A DNA stretch of 64,000 nucleotides from Acanthopagrus latus. Taxonomy: Eukaryota; Chordata; Actinopteri; Spariformes; Sparidae. The DNA is taken from contig NC_051061.1 of NCBI RefSeq assembly GCF_904848185.1, positions 21,694,514 to 21,758,513 of the forward strand, in the 5' to 3' direction. Below the pieces are notes generated by a model, which did no database searches, was not told the DNA's origin, and saw only the letters and a list, made by a program, of their open reading frames with translations. Position 1 is the stretch's first letter. Each line of letters begins with the position of its first letter. Positions 1 through 13,341 of this stretch are shown one piece after another. The position numbers were made by a program, and so were the translations under genes.

Positions 1-2241
1 CACACTGACAGGAAAAGAAGGGATGAGCGCGTTTGATAATGAGATGCTTCAAAAGAAACAATTCACGCACGCTCGCTGTTGTTTCAAACATTCCTAAGAT
101 GTTTCCACCTGCAGAGAGAGAAGCGGCCTCTCTCTCAGACTGTCCTTCCCATAGACCGAAGTGATGCCATCCTTCCAAGAACGAGTCCACTAGGTTGTCA
201 ATACTGATAATGTGCACCTCCCCTCTCCAATCTGGAGATGGAGGATTTAATTTGCTGCCACAACCCCCTGGGCTTTCGCTTGAGGCAATTTGTCAAACCA
301 CAGCACTTATTACAGCACTTTGGAAACGCTGAAACAAAACAAGTTCACTCCATTATATCCCCTCGAGTTGTTGACGTCCTCATCGCACTCTTTTGTTGCA
401 TCTTCAGAGAGAATGTGCTGTTTCCTGCCTCTCGCTCCGCTGCAGAGACTCACTGACAGCAAGTCAGAGCAACTTTAGAAAGCAGCAATCTGCCTCGGCC
501 ATCTTTGTTTGGCTTCTTTGAAGTCTTGTTTTCCTTTGCTGATCCTCTCAGACCAGCAAGTGCTGCAGGGAATTATCTAATTGTACCAACTGTGATATAA
601 AGTCAGAAACAACCACGCGTACATGCAAAGAATCAGCGTTTCATGTCGCATTTAAAACTTTAACTTTATATTCATGGATTTGTCCACATTAATTGAAATG
701 AAAGTGTTACAAATACACTCATTTCATATCAGAAAAACGTTATTCCAGAATTATTTATGACAAACCCCGTCAGCATTAGTCACCTCCGCTCTCATTTCTC
801 TTGGCTGTCGCTGATTTTCTTTCACTTTCTCTCTGAATGCATCTTCGGTCTCTTTGTTCGCTCAGAACTCCTCCACCGCTTTATCTTCTATGAGAAACTT
901 GACTGCAGCTCACTTGGCCTTGTTTGATCAGTTCAGGTTGTTTGAGCTGACGGCTGGTGTCTCTCTTTGTCACACGTTCAGTATTTCCTGTGGCAACGGT
1001 TTAATACTGCTGCTAATATTGATCTGTGCTCCTGTAACACCGTTGGATGGATGCAGCAGAATAAACAGACGTATACTCGAGCTCGTGGCCTCAAGCAGCT
1101 GTGAAACATTGAGTAGAGAGGAACACGTGCTGGCAGGGATTTTCATTTCCATCTCAACACGGCTACCGGCGTGAAGGTGTGTCTTTAACTGATGGCAGGC
1201 TCGTCTCATGTCGAGGTGAAAGGAGCGACTGCAAATACATCTTGTCCCAGCAGAACTATCGAAGAACAGCTTCACCACTTTGATGGCAAACATGTTTAAT
1301 TTCCTATAGATTCTTCACAATAAAAGTGTAGTTAGTTTTCAGCAGTAGTAACGTAACATGTCCTCTGAAAACAGCTCAGAGTGAAGATGAAGAAACGGCA
1401 GAATACAGCAGATATCTGTTAGCACGATCAAGGAGCCTGGAGAGAAACTGAACCCCAAAACACAGAGACACAAAGTTACTGCAGGCTGAAAACACCGAGA
1501 CTTTTAAAAAACAAAATTCTCTCGTGTCTGGCGACACTCGGGGGTCATCATGGGTCGCCTGCTTGGAGGTGGGCCAGGTGCACTCTGGCACAACTCCAGA
1601 AAGAGGGTCAAACCCGGGCGTGGCTCGGCACAATGAAACTGGTAATGGAAATTCATATCGAAGCAGCCAAAAGCTCCAGTGGGTAACCCCAGCAAAGTCT
1701 CTTATATTAATGTTTCACTGCTGTTTAAGTGATATTACTTGAGGCAGATTATAAAGTTTTCTGCACATGTGCAGTAGCACTGCAAGTCCTGTAAACAGAC
1801 TCAGTGGAGATCAGGTCACTGGTCCAGCATCTCCATGATGGTTCCCAGCCAAGGTAGTCTTCAGGTTCATATACACAACATACATTTAGCTTTATTTAAG
1901 CTTTAAACTCAGTGTCATACCTGTTGATTGGTCCCTCTGAGCTCGTATCTAAATCAGGACAAGACACAATCAATCTGTTCACACTGACAAAGACTGCAAA
2001 CTGTTGAAGAATCTCGTATACGTACTGATGCATTATCGATAACTGTTCGATCACTTTCACAGAGTGTATAAAAACGCTCCTGTGAGATCGGCTCAGCGTT
2101 GTTGGTTTGCGTTTTTCTCCAGCAGCACCACCCTGTTAGAAAGTGCAGGCTGACTCTATAAACAACTGACTGTCAGGACTGTTATGTGTTAATGTAAGGC
2201 TGACAGTTGTGTGAGAGAAACCAGAATGGCTCATGCACTAT

Positions 2242-2264
2242 TCCTCCTCCTCCTCCTCCTCCTC
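2242..2264. repeat. (TCC)n microsatellite
   Basis: About 23 bases of uninterrupted CCT/TCC trinucleotide repeat, read directly. Confidence 0.9.
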
Positions 2265-3254
2265 AGACACTGGGCCTGTCTCCATCAGACAGCCAGGTGG
2301 CCTTGAGTTCTGCATATTGACAGTAATAATGGAGGATGGGAAAAAAGGCATTCTCTGCACTATCATTGTTGTTCAGGAATGCTGTTGAGATAATGAAGGT
2401 CCTGAGTGTAAACGGCGGTGACGACGACTTTCACACGCATGATAAGATGGGCTGCAATGACCGAGCAGCACCTTCCCTAAAGATGCGTTCCTCTCCGATT
2501 CATGCCTGGAACTCATCTCACGGTATATCGGTCTGATTATTATAAGTGGCCGCATACCACCACCTCCCATCCTGTCTTTGAGAAGAGGAACGACTCCCGG
2601 AGTAGCTGGACCTCTTTCCGTTTTAAGATTAGGACCCATCATGACATTAGATAATGCTGAGGGTTGTTTTCTGGAGCGGTCGCTCGTCATCGCGGTCTGA
2701 GAGGCTGAAAATATACATAGACGCCAATTAAAGTCAGTCGAGCCGGATCCCACAAAAAAACCAGTGAGTCACGTCGGAGTTTCCTGCGCTGAACTTCTTC
2801 TGTACCTCAGTGAACTCACGGAGGGTTATCATCCACGCGGCGACGTTATAAATTCCTGCCTTTGAACCTCCCTCCTGATAGCAGTGAATGTAAACAAGGC
2901 ACCAGATTTCAAACGCCGTCTCGCCAGCAGCCAGTTTAATGGACACACCTGACTGCCCGGCAGACACAACACAACACACACCGGCCCTGGATTAATATCT
3001 GTCTGTCGCAGTATGGGTGGTGTATTGTGTGCTACTGCTGCAGGGAAACACACACAGCATTTGCATTAGAAAGTGACTTAAAGCTGAATTATAAATGTAG
3101 ACAAGTTTGGTAGTCAACAACAGAATCTCCTAAACAACTGAAGAAGCTGGGGACCTGATTTAAAATGTAAAAACAAACATAAAATGGCTCCATACAGCTT
3201 GTTGTAACCAGGCATAATCTAAGTCTTCCAGGACCCATTCAGTGTGGATTTCAG

Positions 3255-3610
3255 TTTTTACCTCCAACAAGGACGTTATGTTTGGTTGGTTTCTTGGTTT
3301 GTCAGCAGGATTACACAGAAATTACTGAGCAGATTCCCACCAAAGTTGCATGGCAGATGGATCTCGGTCCAGAATAGACCCCTATTAACTTTTGCTGTGG
3401 ATCCGTATAAAGGGACGGATCCAGGATTTTTCCAGGACAGGGTGTTCACATTTTTGTTAATTTTCAATTTCTTCAGTACTAATTCATGGATCTTGCTGAA
3501 ATGAAGCAGGCATATAGTATTAAGGTGGCTGGTATTCATAAGTGAGTATGAGAAAGTTTATTGTGGATAAAGGGGACAGGTGGGCCTTGGCGGAGGTTTG
3601 CCCTCTACTT
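3255..3610 (+). repeat. Interspersed teleost repeat, copy 1
   Basis: The segment runs from a TTTTTACCTCC start to an end with GGGCCTTGGCGGAGG. In between it has the phrases TCAGCAGGATTACACAGA, GATCTCGGTCCAGAA and GGACGGATCCAGGA. It shares these with a second copy in the opposite orientation at 17905-18270, for example CAACCAACAAATG and GGATCCATCC against the reverse of this copy. I recognise the wording as a common teleost dispersed repeat but cannot name the family with certainty. It contains no intact reading frame. Confidence 0.6.
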
Positions 3611-6600
3611 TTAAAACATGTCCTCGGCTACTTCAGTTGTTCAGGAGAACGCCGCAAAGTTGTTTTGTTGTGAAGCTCCAGAAATGTTTTGTTGACTGTG
3701 AAACTTCACCTGACTTTTCCACAGGCCTGGGCGTGAATGGATAATGACTGCATTTTCATTCTTGGGTGAACTGTTTCTTTAATATCTGTCTGAAGGTCGC
3801 TGTCGAGGTGCTGCAGGACGCACACACAGCATTTAAAGTTGTCAGTGACTTAAAATTTGGACTTAGGCTTGTGGGTCAGTGGGGTCATCCTCCACCGTCC
3901 TCCATCCTCCACCTGATTCCATCTAATCCTCCCTTTACTCCTTCCTCTCTTGCTTTATCTCCTTCCTCTCTGCCTCCCAGCGTTATCTCCTCGGCCCTGC
4001 TGTTGTCCTGCGAGTTTACCAGGACAGGTTAGAGGGCAGAGGATGTTTGCGTGCACGCCGAAGCATCAATATCGATTTATTTCTAGTGAGGCAGTTATAG
4101 GTAGGAATTCTCCAAAGCTCAGAGTCTTTGCTTTGAGAATACATTTAGGGCCTACTTAGATGCTGCAGTTTGAGAGTGAAGCAGCGTCTCGAGCTTCTTG
4201 GAGTCAAACATGCAAAATTCATGAAGGGGCAAAAGTCACAGCGGTGGCTCAATGTTAGTGACAGGACGTTTTTCTTTTTTTTTACCCAGTTCTCTTGAAG
4301 CTCACTGATGACGCCTTTGCGTGGCTGACTGATAGATGAGGATGAACTGAAACCTATTGGTTCCAGGCGACATTGTTTATTAAGCAGAACAAATTGTGAA
4401 AGCTTGCTACATCTGCCCCCCTAAGGCGACTCTCTCACTCACGGCTCAGTCAGAGACGCTCTCCCCTCTCCGGCTCTCTCGTCGTTAAGATGAATAATGC
4501 ATGTGTTTCTCACACAGATTGTTTTGCTCAGGGACTAAGTGGAAAGTTTGATTGGTAGTAAGTTTTCATGTCCCTCGAGGAACCGTGAAAAAGGCCTACA
4601 GCGCTTCGCCTGTGTGTATCCAAGAGATGCTGCAGATAATTGCAGGGGGGGCTCTGATAGAGTTGTTTGTGCCTCTCGTACCTATTACCTTGATGAGGTT
4701 TGTGGTTTTTCCCCACCACACTGAATGGTTGGCTGAGGCTCTGAGGCAGTGGAACAAATGTGTGAGACCTCGTAGCCTCCGTAGAAAGGGAGGACAGAGC
4801 AGGTGACACAGGTGATGAAACCACAGAAGCAACACAACACAACCCTGTGTGTGCTTGTATGGCAGTAATGAGGTATGCTTGATACCTAGTTTTCCCATTA
4901 TCACAACAGCTTTTTTCCCCCACAGTCAAAAAGAAAAAAAAAAACAAACTTCCAGCATGTTCCTCGGCTCGTTTCCACCACATCAATTTGTAAGATGAAA
5001 GCTGTTGGGCTTGGACAGGAATACTGAAGCTCCTTGTTTCGTGTACCAACAGATGGTTGGAAATTATTGTGATCACTTTAATGACACGGCTCCTCCGCTT
5101 CCCCGTTGTTCCATTTAGATCAACCGCTAACAAAATCAAAACATGACAATATCGCCGAACACTGTAGCAGTTCAAGAGTGACGGACTTAAACCAGCATAG
5201 GGTACGTCGGAGGCCTGTGGAGACTTGTGACATCACAACTGGGTTTGAAGTGATTTCCATCTTCACTGCTTCTGCATTCAAGACATGTGCTGCACCAGTT
5301 TGTGATATACTCCCATACCAGGGACTGCAGGGACCAAACAGTGTGTTCTGCTGTAGTTAATAAATTAATCTCCTCAATGCTACTTTGTTGGGCTACAAAA
5401 ACACCATATGAAGTGAAGAAGAAGAAAGTCTGAGCTCGTCCCCGGTGCACCTCCATAATTCATACTGGAAGTGAGCAGCCACACCTTTTATTCAAAGTGT
5501 TCACAGCTAGTGAAAAGTTTATAGTTTTATTTAACTGGGATTAAACTGTCTATTAGTTTATATACAACAGATGTTAGATCGATTGAGTGCAATTGTAAAA
5601 CGCCTGCAATCAGAGCTTACTTGATTTTCTGGGGTTACTTATACCGATGTACGAGGTTGAAGAGTTTGTCCGGTGAGAGAAAAATAACGCTGCAGGCTGG
5701 TTCTGATTGAAGTTAGCTAGTGGTGGAAATTAACTTTAACGAGTACATTTACTGAAGTATTGAGCAGTTTTGAGTGACATTTTGCTTTCTCTGAATTACA
5801 GCAATTAAAAAATGAATAAGCCCCGACATTACCAGACGCAACACAAAAGTGACGCACACATGAATACAGTTCACAACATCTTCTGTCTTTAGATCCTCGA
5901 TTTAAGTGAGGAAAAACTCCCCTAAAATCTCTTTTAGCGATGATATGAAACCCTCAGGAAGGAGAGAATTACTACAAAATATATGTGATTGGCTTTGGCA
6001 CACTCACAGAATGTAACTTTGTGTTGCACTCAGTGGTTCAGGAGTTTGTGTTATCGCGTCCATCGCTTGTGTTTCTTCAGGGATTAAGTCTCATCGTCGC
6101 GGCCTCGTATCTCCCCTCCTCTCTCTGCAGAGACGAGCCAGCCAACGAGGCAGTCAACCAGCCTCTAATGCTCCAGCGTGTTTGGCTTAGTCCTAATCCC
6201 CCTTGGCTCACTTTAGCCATTATCCAGTTGGGGCTGCAGTTAACAGGCTATATTATGATCAACCGGAGTCGTCCAGGGTCAGGGAGAATATGCAGTTATG
6301 GGAACAGACAGCTCCACAGCTTTGCATTTTTTCTCCTCAGGAGTGGACGCCCTCTCCAAAAAAACCCCTCACATCTGACTCAAAATCACTGACAAATATG
6401 AGGAGGAAGGTGCAGCCATGGCACGACATTAAGAAGCGTAATACCGCCTATTCACAGCTAAACCGCCCTTTGTATGATGTAATGAAGGTGTGGAATATTT
6501 CAATGTGAGGATTGCGGGCTTTGAGAGGGGATTGAGGTCTTTAGTTAGATTAAATCCAGCAGCAGGAGATGAACGTCTTCCTTCAGGGTTTGGGTTTAGA

Positions 6601-6926
6601 ACATGCCACGAACTGTGTATTGTGTACACATGCAATCAGGGATGATTGAAAGGACTCCTGCTCTCCCTGCCACTTCCTGTCACTTTGGGTACACTCACAC
6701 ACTCTCCTAATGTTGCTGGTGACGTCTACAATTGTCTCGTTGATGATGATTGACTTGCTCCTGCCTGACAGTGCTTTAAACCTGCCACAGAGCTTCTTTG
6801 TCACTGAAAACCTCGTCTTCCTGTTTGGGGAGCTTTTCAAAGTTGTTTGTTGACTCACAAAGATGAATAGGGTTTGTTTTGTGCCTGCAGCGCACATGTA
6901 AATCTGTGTTTTTGTGTCCTTTGCAG

Positions 6927-7545
6927 GGAATTGATGCCCAAGTCGTCAGAGGGCCAGTTGACGATGGAGAAGACCCCCAGCTACTATGTCACCAAGGAGG
7001 TCCCTGCTCGAATCTACACCATGTCTAAAGACACAAAGCTCATCGTAGTCGTCCGGGATCCCGTCACACGGGCCATCTCCGACTACACCCAGACTCGCTC
7101 CAAGAAGCCGGACATCCCGTCCTTCGAGAGCCTGACCTTTAAGAACATGTCGGCGGGTCTGATCGACACCACGTGGAGCGCCGTTCAGATCGGCATGTAC
7201 GCTAAGCACCTGGAGCGCTGGCTCCAGCACTTCCCCATGGAGCAGCTGCTGTTTGTTAGCGGCGAGCGCTTGATTAGCGACCCCGCAGGTGAGATGGCTC
7301 GCGTCCAGGACTTTCTTGGACTCAGGCGGGTGGTCACGGAGAAGCATTTCCACTTTAACCCGGCAAAGGGCTTCCCCTGCCTTAAGAGACCTGAAGGGAA
7401 CAGCAAGCCGCACTGCCTGGGCAAAACCAAAGGCAGGACCCATCCGAATATTGACCCAGAGGTGGTGCAGCGGCTACGGGACTTTTATAAACCCTTTAAT
7501 AACAAGTTTTACCAGATGACTGGTCACGACTTTGGCTGGGACTGA
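6927..7545 (+). CDS. hs3st3b1: Heparan sulfate glucosamine 3-O-sulfotransferase 3-like, last coding exon
   Basis: This enzyme transfers sulfate from PAPS to the 3-OH of glucosamine in heparan sulfate in the Golgi lumen. The exon begins after the acceptor CCTTTGCAG at 6926, completes a split codon with one base, then reads 205 residues from ELMPK to a TGA at 7543-7545. The 3'-phosphate-binding segment RDPVTRAISDYTQT starts at 7054. An N-M-S sequon lies at 7144, where mammalian forms have N-R-T. Two cysteines in FPCLKRPEGNSKPHC match the family disulfide, followed by the GKTKGRTHP substrate/PAPS loop. The C-terminus YQMTGHDFGWD points to the HS3ST3 subtype rather than HS3ST1, 2 or 4. The A/B paralogue, or the teleost hs3st3l, cannot be separated without exon 1. 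The gene is incomplete only because the window starts inside its intron. It points towards pmp22, as in human 17p12. Confidence 0.93.
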
Positions 7546-8800
7546 CGGATGTGATGGACTCATGCTGGTCCCTCGTCTGTGATTTTTTATTTGATCACTC
7601 TAGAGATATTGTTGTACAGTATTTGGTGGTGTGTAAAAAGTTCAGAAGTCTATTTTATGATAATTTATTGTTACGATATTAACTCACTAAGCTGCCTAAC
7701 CAGTTTTCTTCGTGCTCTACCACACACAGGTTTAATTCTCATGAACAGTTTTGTACAAGCACAATGTTTTTACGGGTATTCTGAGCAGGGTCGGTATCCT
7801 TCTTCTTTTTTTTTATTTCTTCCCCTTGGCTTCGAGTGGATATCTCCTCCTTCGACTTTTCCTCCAAATGTTGCTCTCACTTCACCTTAAACTGAATGAG
7901 ATCCAACTTTACAAACAACTGCTAATATCTCCTTAACATTTGCCTGACCCTCAGAGGTCTGTGGACCCACTTAGTCAGGTCGATACGGGCCTCAGCTGAT
8001 CCAGTGCCACTTGCCAGGTGGATCAATACAGTAATAGCTCCTCATCATGTCAATTAGACCTGAGTGATGGCATTGCCTTGATCTCTGGAGCAGCGCAATA
8101 AAACATGGATCCATTAATGGTCGTAAGTTTATGGCTGACCCTTGAGCCAACTTCCAAGTTAATATAATAATACGAATTTCCACTGCAATATTTTGACTTA
8201 ACCACTATTTATACCGTTTCTACAAAGGAATGTTGATTTGGATCCAATAGAGGGTCCCGTCACGATACTTCGGGATGTTTTTATCTGAAAAACCCGCTGC
8301 TTAGGCTTCATAACGCCCGATCAGTTCATGCTCCTTTAAAAAAATATTCATGTGGCTTAATCGCATTCATCGATCTGTCCTGAAATGGCTCCCATTGATC
8401 ATCCTGTACAGCTCACCACAGGTGATACGAGACGTGTTGATGATGACCCTTAATCCAACTGACAGAAAATAAGCAGTCCTCTAAATCTTTATCGAGTTTA
8501 TTTTTCAGTCGCAGCTGAAGAGAATTCAAATAAAACAATCCTCGGACCAAAACTCCTTAATTTAAAAGTCATGCATGGTTGAGTTTTAGTCAACCTGCTA
8601 TGAAAGAAACATTCGTCAGCATTTTAACAGACGTCGTTCCACAACGATGTACCGCGACCCCGCAGTTGAGGCACTACTATGCTGTATGCTTTACAAAACG
8701 TGAAAATGAAGCAGCTTAGACGAGTGAGAAGTGGATTACAAAGGTGCAGTCGTGTCGTTTTTATGAAGTAAGAAATAAAAATGTTTTACCAAAATCATGA
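7546..8800 (+). other. hs3st3b1: Probable 3' UTR of the hs3st3 gene
   Basis: AT-rich noncoding sequence follows the stop codon. AATAAA hexamers occur at 8097-8102, 8529-8534 and 8774-8779, any of which could end the transcript. The right boundary given is an estimate from the last of these. A MITE remnant begins at about 8975, which makes a longer UTR less likely but does not exclude it. Confidence 0.45.
8097..8102 (+). terminator. Candidate poly(A) signal AATAAA, hs3st3
   Basis: A canonical AATAAA hexamer about 550 bases after the stop codon. Two further hexamers lie downstream at 8529-8534 and 8774-8779, so the site used cannot be chosen from sequence alone. Confidence 0.35.
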
Positions 8801-8974
8801 ACGGTTTCCCATCTTTTGCTTCAGCCACATTTAGAAATACACTGACTGGATTATGTTGTTTTATTTGTTTGTTCATTTCAAGTGTTCTTAGCAGTTTCAT
8901 GTCTTATTAAATATATCTCTATTATATATGAAGGAAATGTGCATCTTCTCGTGGTCGAGTCAGGCTGACAAAGC

Positions 8975-9171
8975 TAACTACCATGCAGCCTTGATCACCG
9001 CTCGTCCATGTAGGTGCTCACTTCCTTCTGCACATTGATACGGTTGTTTCAGTTTTATAAGAAAATAGTTCCTATGTGAAACTGCCCGAAACAATCTAGA
9101 TGGATCAACAGCACGACAGGTAAGATGTGTATTATATTTAAGGGTTTTTGCAAGAACTGTCACTTTAAATG
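8975..9171 (+). mobile_element. Remnant of the TTAAAGGGAC-type MITE
   Basis: The phrases GAAAATAGTTCCTATGTGAA, ACTGCCCGAAACAATCTAGA and GGATCAACAGCACGACAGG, then an end reading ACTGTCACTTTAAA, match the internal and terminal wording of the elements at 13342-14513, 52230-52899 and 58998-59850. The left terminus is missing or too diverged to see. Confidence 0.55.
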
Positions 9172-9179
9172 AACTCGTA

Positions 9180-12100
9180 TGACTCTTTAATGTACCGCCT
9201 CCACTTTACCTGCACAGATTTCTGGATCCCCGCAGGGCAAAGGTACACTGCTGTGTCTAAATCACCTTCTTGCACTTAACTGTGCTAACGGGCTAATTAG
9301 CTCAGCACTGTTAACTACCATTAGCTGTCTCAGCCCCCCCTGCTGCCACCGCTATGAGGGTTTTGTTGCCATGACCCCCACAAACACACAACACAGTATC
9401 AGGTTTCTCATCTGGAGAGACGTTATTGTGAAAAACACTGGAATTCCTTCATGTCCCTGGGTGACACTTAACACTCCTCAATATGAAGTGAGGTCGGGTT
9501 TCAAGCCTCCGTGTTCATGTGCTCAGGTGGATGACGACTTGCACTACTTCCTGATTGTAGAGCTGATTGTGCTGCTGATGACATGATATTCAGTCACATA
9601 ATTACACGATGCATGCATTTGTTTTGATTCCAGAAGCAGTTAGCAGTCTCCTGCCAATATGTTTCGTCATGCAGCTCCTGCCTCACTCCGCCTCGAGCTC
9701 GACCTGTCCCATCCATCATGCAGCACAACAAACCGCAGAGCGAAAGGTCACGGCCAGATATGAATCGCCCACTTCTATTAACAACCTTTATTTAACTCCC
9801 CAACAAAAACACCCTCATTTACCTGAGGCTGCCAGAGGTGATGAGGCCGGTCTCCCTGGTGGCAGGCTTGCTTGTCTGATCGCTCAGGAAGCAGCTCCCT
9901 TTGCAATTACAGGGATAGAGGAGGGGTGCTGTAATTGCTAGGCTCCCAACTGGGGAATAGCTGTTAGCACACATCCCTCCAGGCTGTTGTAAGGGAGGCT
10001 GCTGCTGTTTGAAGGTTGGGAAGACAAGGAAAATAGACACCTGGCAGCTCTGAGCATCAAGCGACTTCACACATCCACTTGGCAGCTTCCACCGGGGGAA
10101 TAAAATCAGAGCTGCTCAATAAAAAGTGAGGCAAAATAAAACACTGTATGACAGCCGGAGTGTTTGGTTTAGAGAACAAATGTAGGGAAGTTTGGAGTTT
10201 GGGCGCCGGCAGCAGGATGAACTGTAGCCTCATTGTGATGTCAAAGACAAGTCTGTGTTTTCTGCCAAGATGTCAGTCACACAGGAAGTGAGTTTCACAT
10301 GTTGGGTCTCTCTGCTGAAGTGATCTTAAGTCATTCATCCACGGGATTGTGTGCTGAGTCACTGCTGTCGAATCAGTGATTAAGGACTTTGCTCCTGAAG
10401 CCATGCTGTGATGTTATTGATTAAGCCTTTACGTGACATTAGTTGCAACAACTTTGAGGCTGTTTAGACCCGATTTTAACATCTTTCTCCTGCCTCGGCA
10501 TCTCACAAAGTTTAGTGATTTTTCAAGGAATTCTGGGGATTTCTCTGCAGGCGACAAGAAGCAGTGAATATTGATTACTGTTTACTTTCAATAAAATGTT
10601 GTCTTATTTCATAAAGTGAGGTAAAATGGTCAAATCAGTTAAAACGGTTCGTTCAAATAGCTTCAAAGCAAGCTCTAACTGTTGCTAGATGTTGGCAGGA
10701 TAAAGACATTTTGCACACGGAAACAGCAGACAGGCTGATACAGTGGTGTCAGGTCAAACTGACAGTTTTTACAAGGAAAGAAAACAAGTTAATGGATTTC
10801 GGTCAATGCCGAATTTACAGGAATGTGTGGATGATTAAGAATTTGTCATGTTTAGTGTTTCACAATGTTCCTCCAAACTCTACAACACACACAATTGAGA
10901 GGTTTTTAAAGAAGTCTTGGGAGTTTCTTTGCAGGTCTCAAATAAGTGGATATTCTTTGCTGTATTTGAAAGAATTGGACATGATTACTCTTGTATATCA
11001 AGTCTTACACTTCTGTGTTTGACTATAACAAACGTCTTATAAAGAGCTGAATTTGTTGAGTCCTGCAGAATACGACATCACTCAGGTAAATTACCTCCTG
11101 CACCTGTGGGGATTAAAGGAGCTTTTTTTCTCTCTTCATATTTGGATAGCTGACCTTTTTTGCTCTCTTGTGAACTGAACGAGCTGTTTCACAAGGTCAG
11201 GCAGAACCAAACAGGATGAGGAGTCTGACGTGAAGAATGGGTTCGTATTTATAGCCTCGAGTTTGTTCTGAAAATTGCGAGGAGCTCATTTTTTATTATC
11301 TGCACATCGTGACGGTTGAGAAAAAGGTTATTAAGAGCAGCAAATGTTCAACACTGTTGATTCGGTTGAGTCACCGACAGGAAGTGATGTTTCCAGAACA
11401 GCTGAAGCCTCTTTAAATGGAAGTATTCATCTTCAAGGACCGTGACGGCCTGATCTCAAGGACCGAACTAACACCTACAGAAAACCAGACAGAAAAGTCC
11501 TCGAGGATAAGCATTGTTAGCTAAACTTTCAGAGGTTAATAAGACAACTGCCTTCCTCTCTGTCCCTTAATCCCTCTGCATTGTTTAAACCCTAATCCTA
11601 ATCCGATAGCAAGGGCAAGCATTAATCTGAGACAGTAGACTTGCGGTTGACATGTATGTGCTGACATGGCTAATCCAGATTTAATCCCTCCTCCATAAAA
11701 GGGGCTTCTCAGCGTCGTGTGGGACCAACCTGACTTACATAACTCGGGCTGAGAATTCATATTGTGAGACGAGGCAGATGTTACCGTAAATTACTCATTA
11801 CCGCAGAACACACGGCCACACCTCGGGCTTGTCGGGTCAAAACTAAGTGCTGCATTCAGCGCTGTCAGATTGTGACGCACTGTTAACGTACATCAGCTCC
11901 TCACTGGCAAGGAGCCGGAGCTGTGAATGCTCTGCTGCATGTCGACAAAACAACTTGTCACAACACGGAGCGCAACTGAACATCTCTCAACATGTCGTCC
12001 CCTCGAAACAATCAGGCAGATTTCTCCGGCATCTGTTCTTCCGATGCAACAGAGCTTTTCACGTCCAAACTTTGTTGTGCGCTACTGAAACTAAGTGTTT

Positions 12101-13341
12101 CATCTTGTCTCGTATCACGGCTCCGGGGCTCAGGACGAATCAGTGTAAAACAGTGTTTTCATAATGTGTGTAAATGTTTATTCATGGAGCCGAGAGGGAG
12201 GAGTAATCCCCCCGTGATAATGGCATCAAAGCACTTACTGTTACTGTACTTACTGTAACAGCGTAGCTTACAGTGCTACATCATTTGTACACACATTAGC
12301 ACTCATTCCACTTGAACATGAAAGCTAAAAATGAAATGCTTTGGTGCACTTTCACACGAGCGCTGTTACGGTTGTCCTCTAACATTGGTGACATCTCAGC
12401 TGTGAGTGTAATCAACTCTCCAACACGTTCACAGTGTTCATCTGTGGCATGTTTGTATCTCCTGATAGGCTGGAACAGATGGGTACAAAGTCATCAGACC
12501 TGTTTCTTTTTAATCACATTTCTTGATTTTTGTAATTGCTTCGACTCTAATTAGCCTTCAGGCATTAGCATAGCTTTACTCCTGGTGGTGTGCCAGGATA
12601 ATGTCACGCGAAGATGTTTTCATCTCATCTCCAGAGGAACTTTGTTTTTAACGCTGTGATTCTGCAGCAGCTCGAGTGTGCGGAAGTCAAAACCTTTCTG
12701 TACATTGTCTTTAAAGCCTTTTTGAACACCAGCTGATTTCCTCTGTGCTCTCAGAGGATCAGGACTTCTGGCTTTGTCCAATAAGATTATGAGGCCTCAC
12801 ATATGGCATCCAACATGGCAGTTAATTCGAGCTTTGAAGTCGCTCTGCGTTTTTCTTTTCATTGACTCACCAAAATTTGTCTTATTGCACTCAGACATAA
12901 AACCCGATCAGTCCGTGTTGTTCGGGGGATGAACACCAACAGACAGTGTGGTGTTTGCTGTTGAGACTGGAAGTTGCATCATCACCAGTGAAATCCTTCG
13001 TGTTGTAACCAGAGACTCCCTGGAGGACGGAGCTGAGGGCAGACTGTCCTGTCATTAATGTTCATCCTGCCTGTGGTCTCACAGCACTATTTGTTGCAGT
13101 CGCCCGCCTGCCTGGTACCACTCTGGACTGTCCATTAGGGCCAGACCAGTCCTCTCTGAATCCCGGTGGTATGCCACTGTAAGGACTTTATCACTCCACC
13201 TCAGAGAGTCCCTGAACGCAAGAACATTTTTGGTTCGGGATTGTGGCGCAAAACGCAATCTCCCTACTGTCGAGGCACATTAAAGAGCATAAGCAGCTCA
13301 GCTTATCTGATTCAACACATTTTATACAGGCCCTTATTCCA
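9180..13341. other. Intergenic, no gene seen
   Basis: Both strands carry only short, non-protein-like frames here. Two diverged, similar stretches about 400 bases apart lie at about 10490-10580 and 10880-10975. They share a pattern of GTTTTTAAAGAAGTCTTGGG followed by a TTTCTTTGCAGG-like segment, so they may be remnants of one repeat. A small perfect hairpin lies at 9903-9938. I see nothing else to annotate. Confidence 0.5.
9903..9938. other. Perfect 10-bp inverted repeat (TAATT-containing hairpin)
   Basis: GCAATTACAG at 9903-9912 is exactly complementary to CTGTAATTGC at 9929-9938, with a 16-base loop. Each arm carries a TAATTG/CAATTA homeodomain-type core. The surrounding 9770-10060 is repeat-poor. 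The function is unknown. Confidence 0.5.

Larger units (their letters stand above)
1..6926 (+). other. Intron upstream of the hs3st3 last exon (no exon seen)
   Basis: This stretch ends at the splice acceptor of the sulfotransferase exon, and HS3ST3 genes have a single large intron between exon 1 (cytoplasmic tail, membrane anchor, 5'-PAPS loop) and exon 2. I found no GC-rich exon 1 and no sequence encoding the 5'-PAPS loop here, so exon 1 is inferred to lie left of the window. Open frames in this part are short, low in protein-like character and mutually overlapping. It contains a (TCC)n tract at 2242-2264 and one interspersed repeat at 3255-3610. The part around 6130-6290 is repeat-poor. Confidence 0.6.

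Noticed and set aside
2242..2264. Direct-repeat tracts as a CRISPR array
   Set aside because: They are simple trinucleotide repeats in a vertebrate genome, without spacers.
4528..5175. A 215-codon minus frame
   Set aside because: It includes a poly-F run from an A-rich tract and has no domain-like composition or splice context. It is most likely chance openness.
10711..11022. A 103-codon plus frame suspected as a transposase remnant
   Set aside because: No catalytic motif or recognisable family. Part of it overlaps one of two diverged copies of a noncoding repeat.
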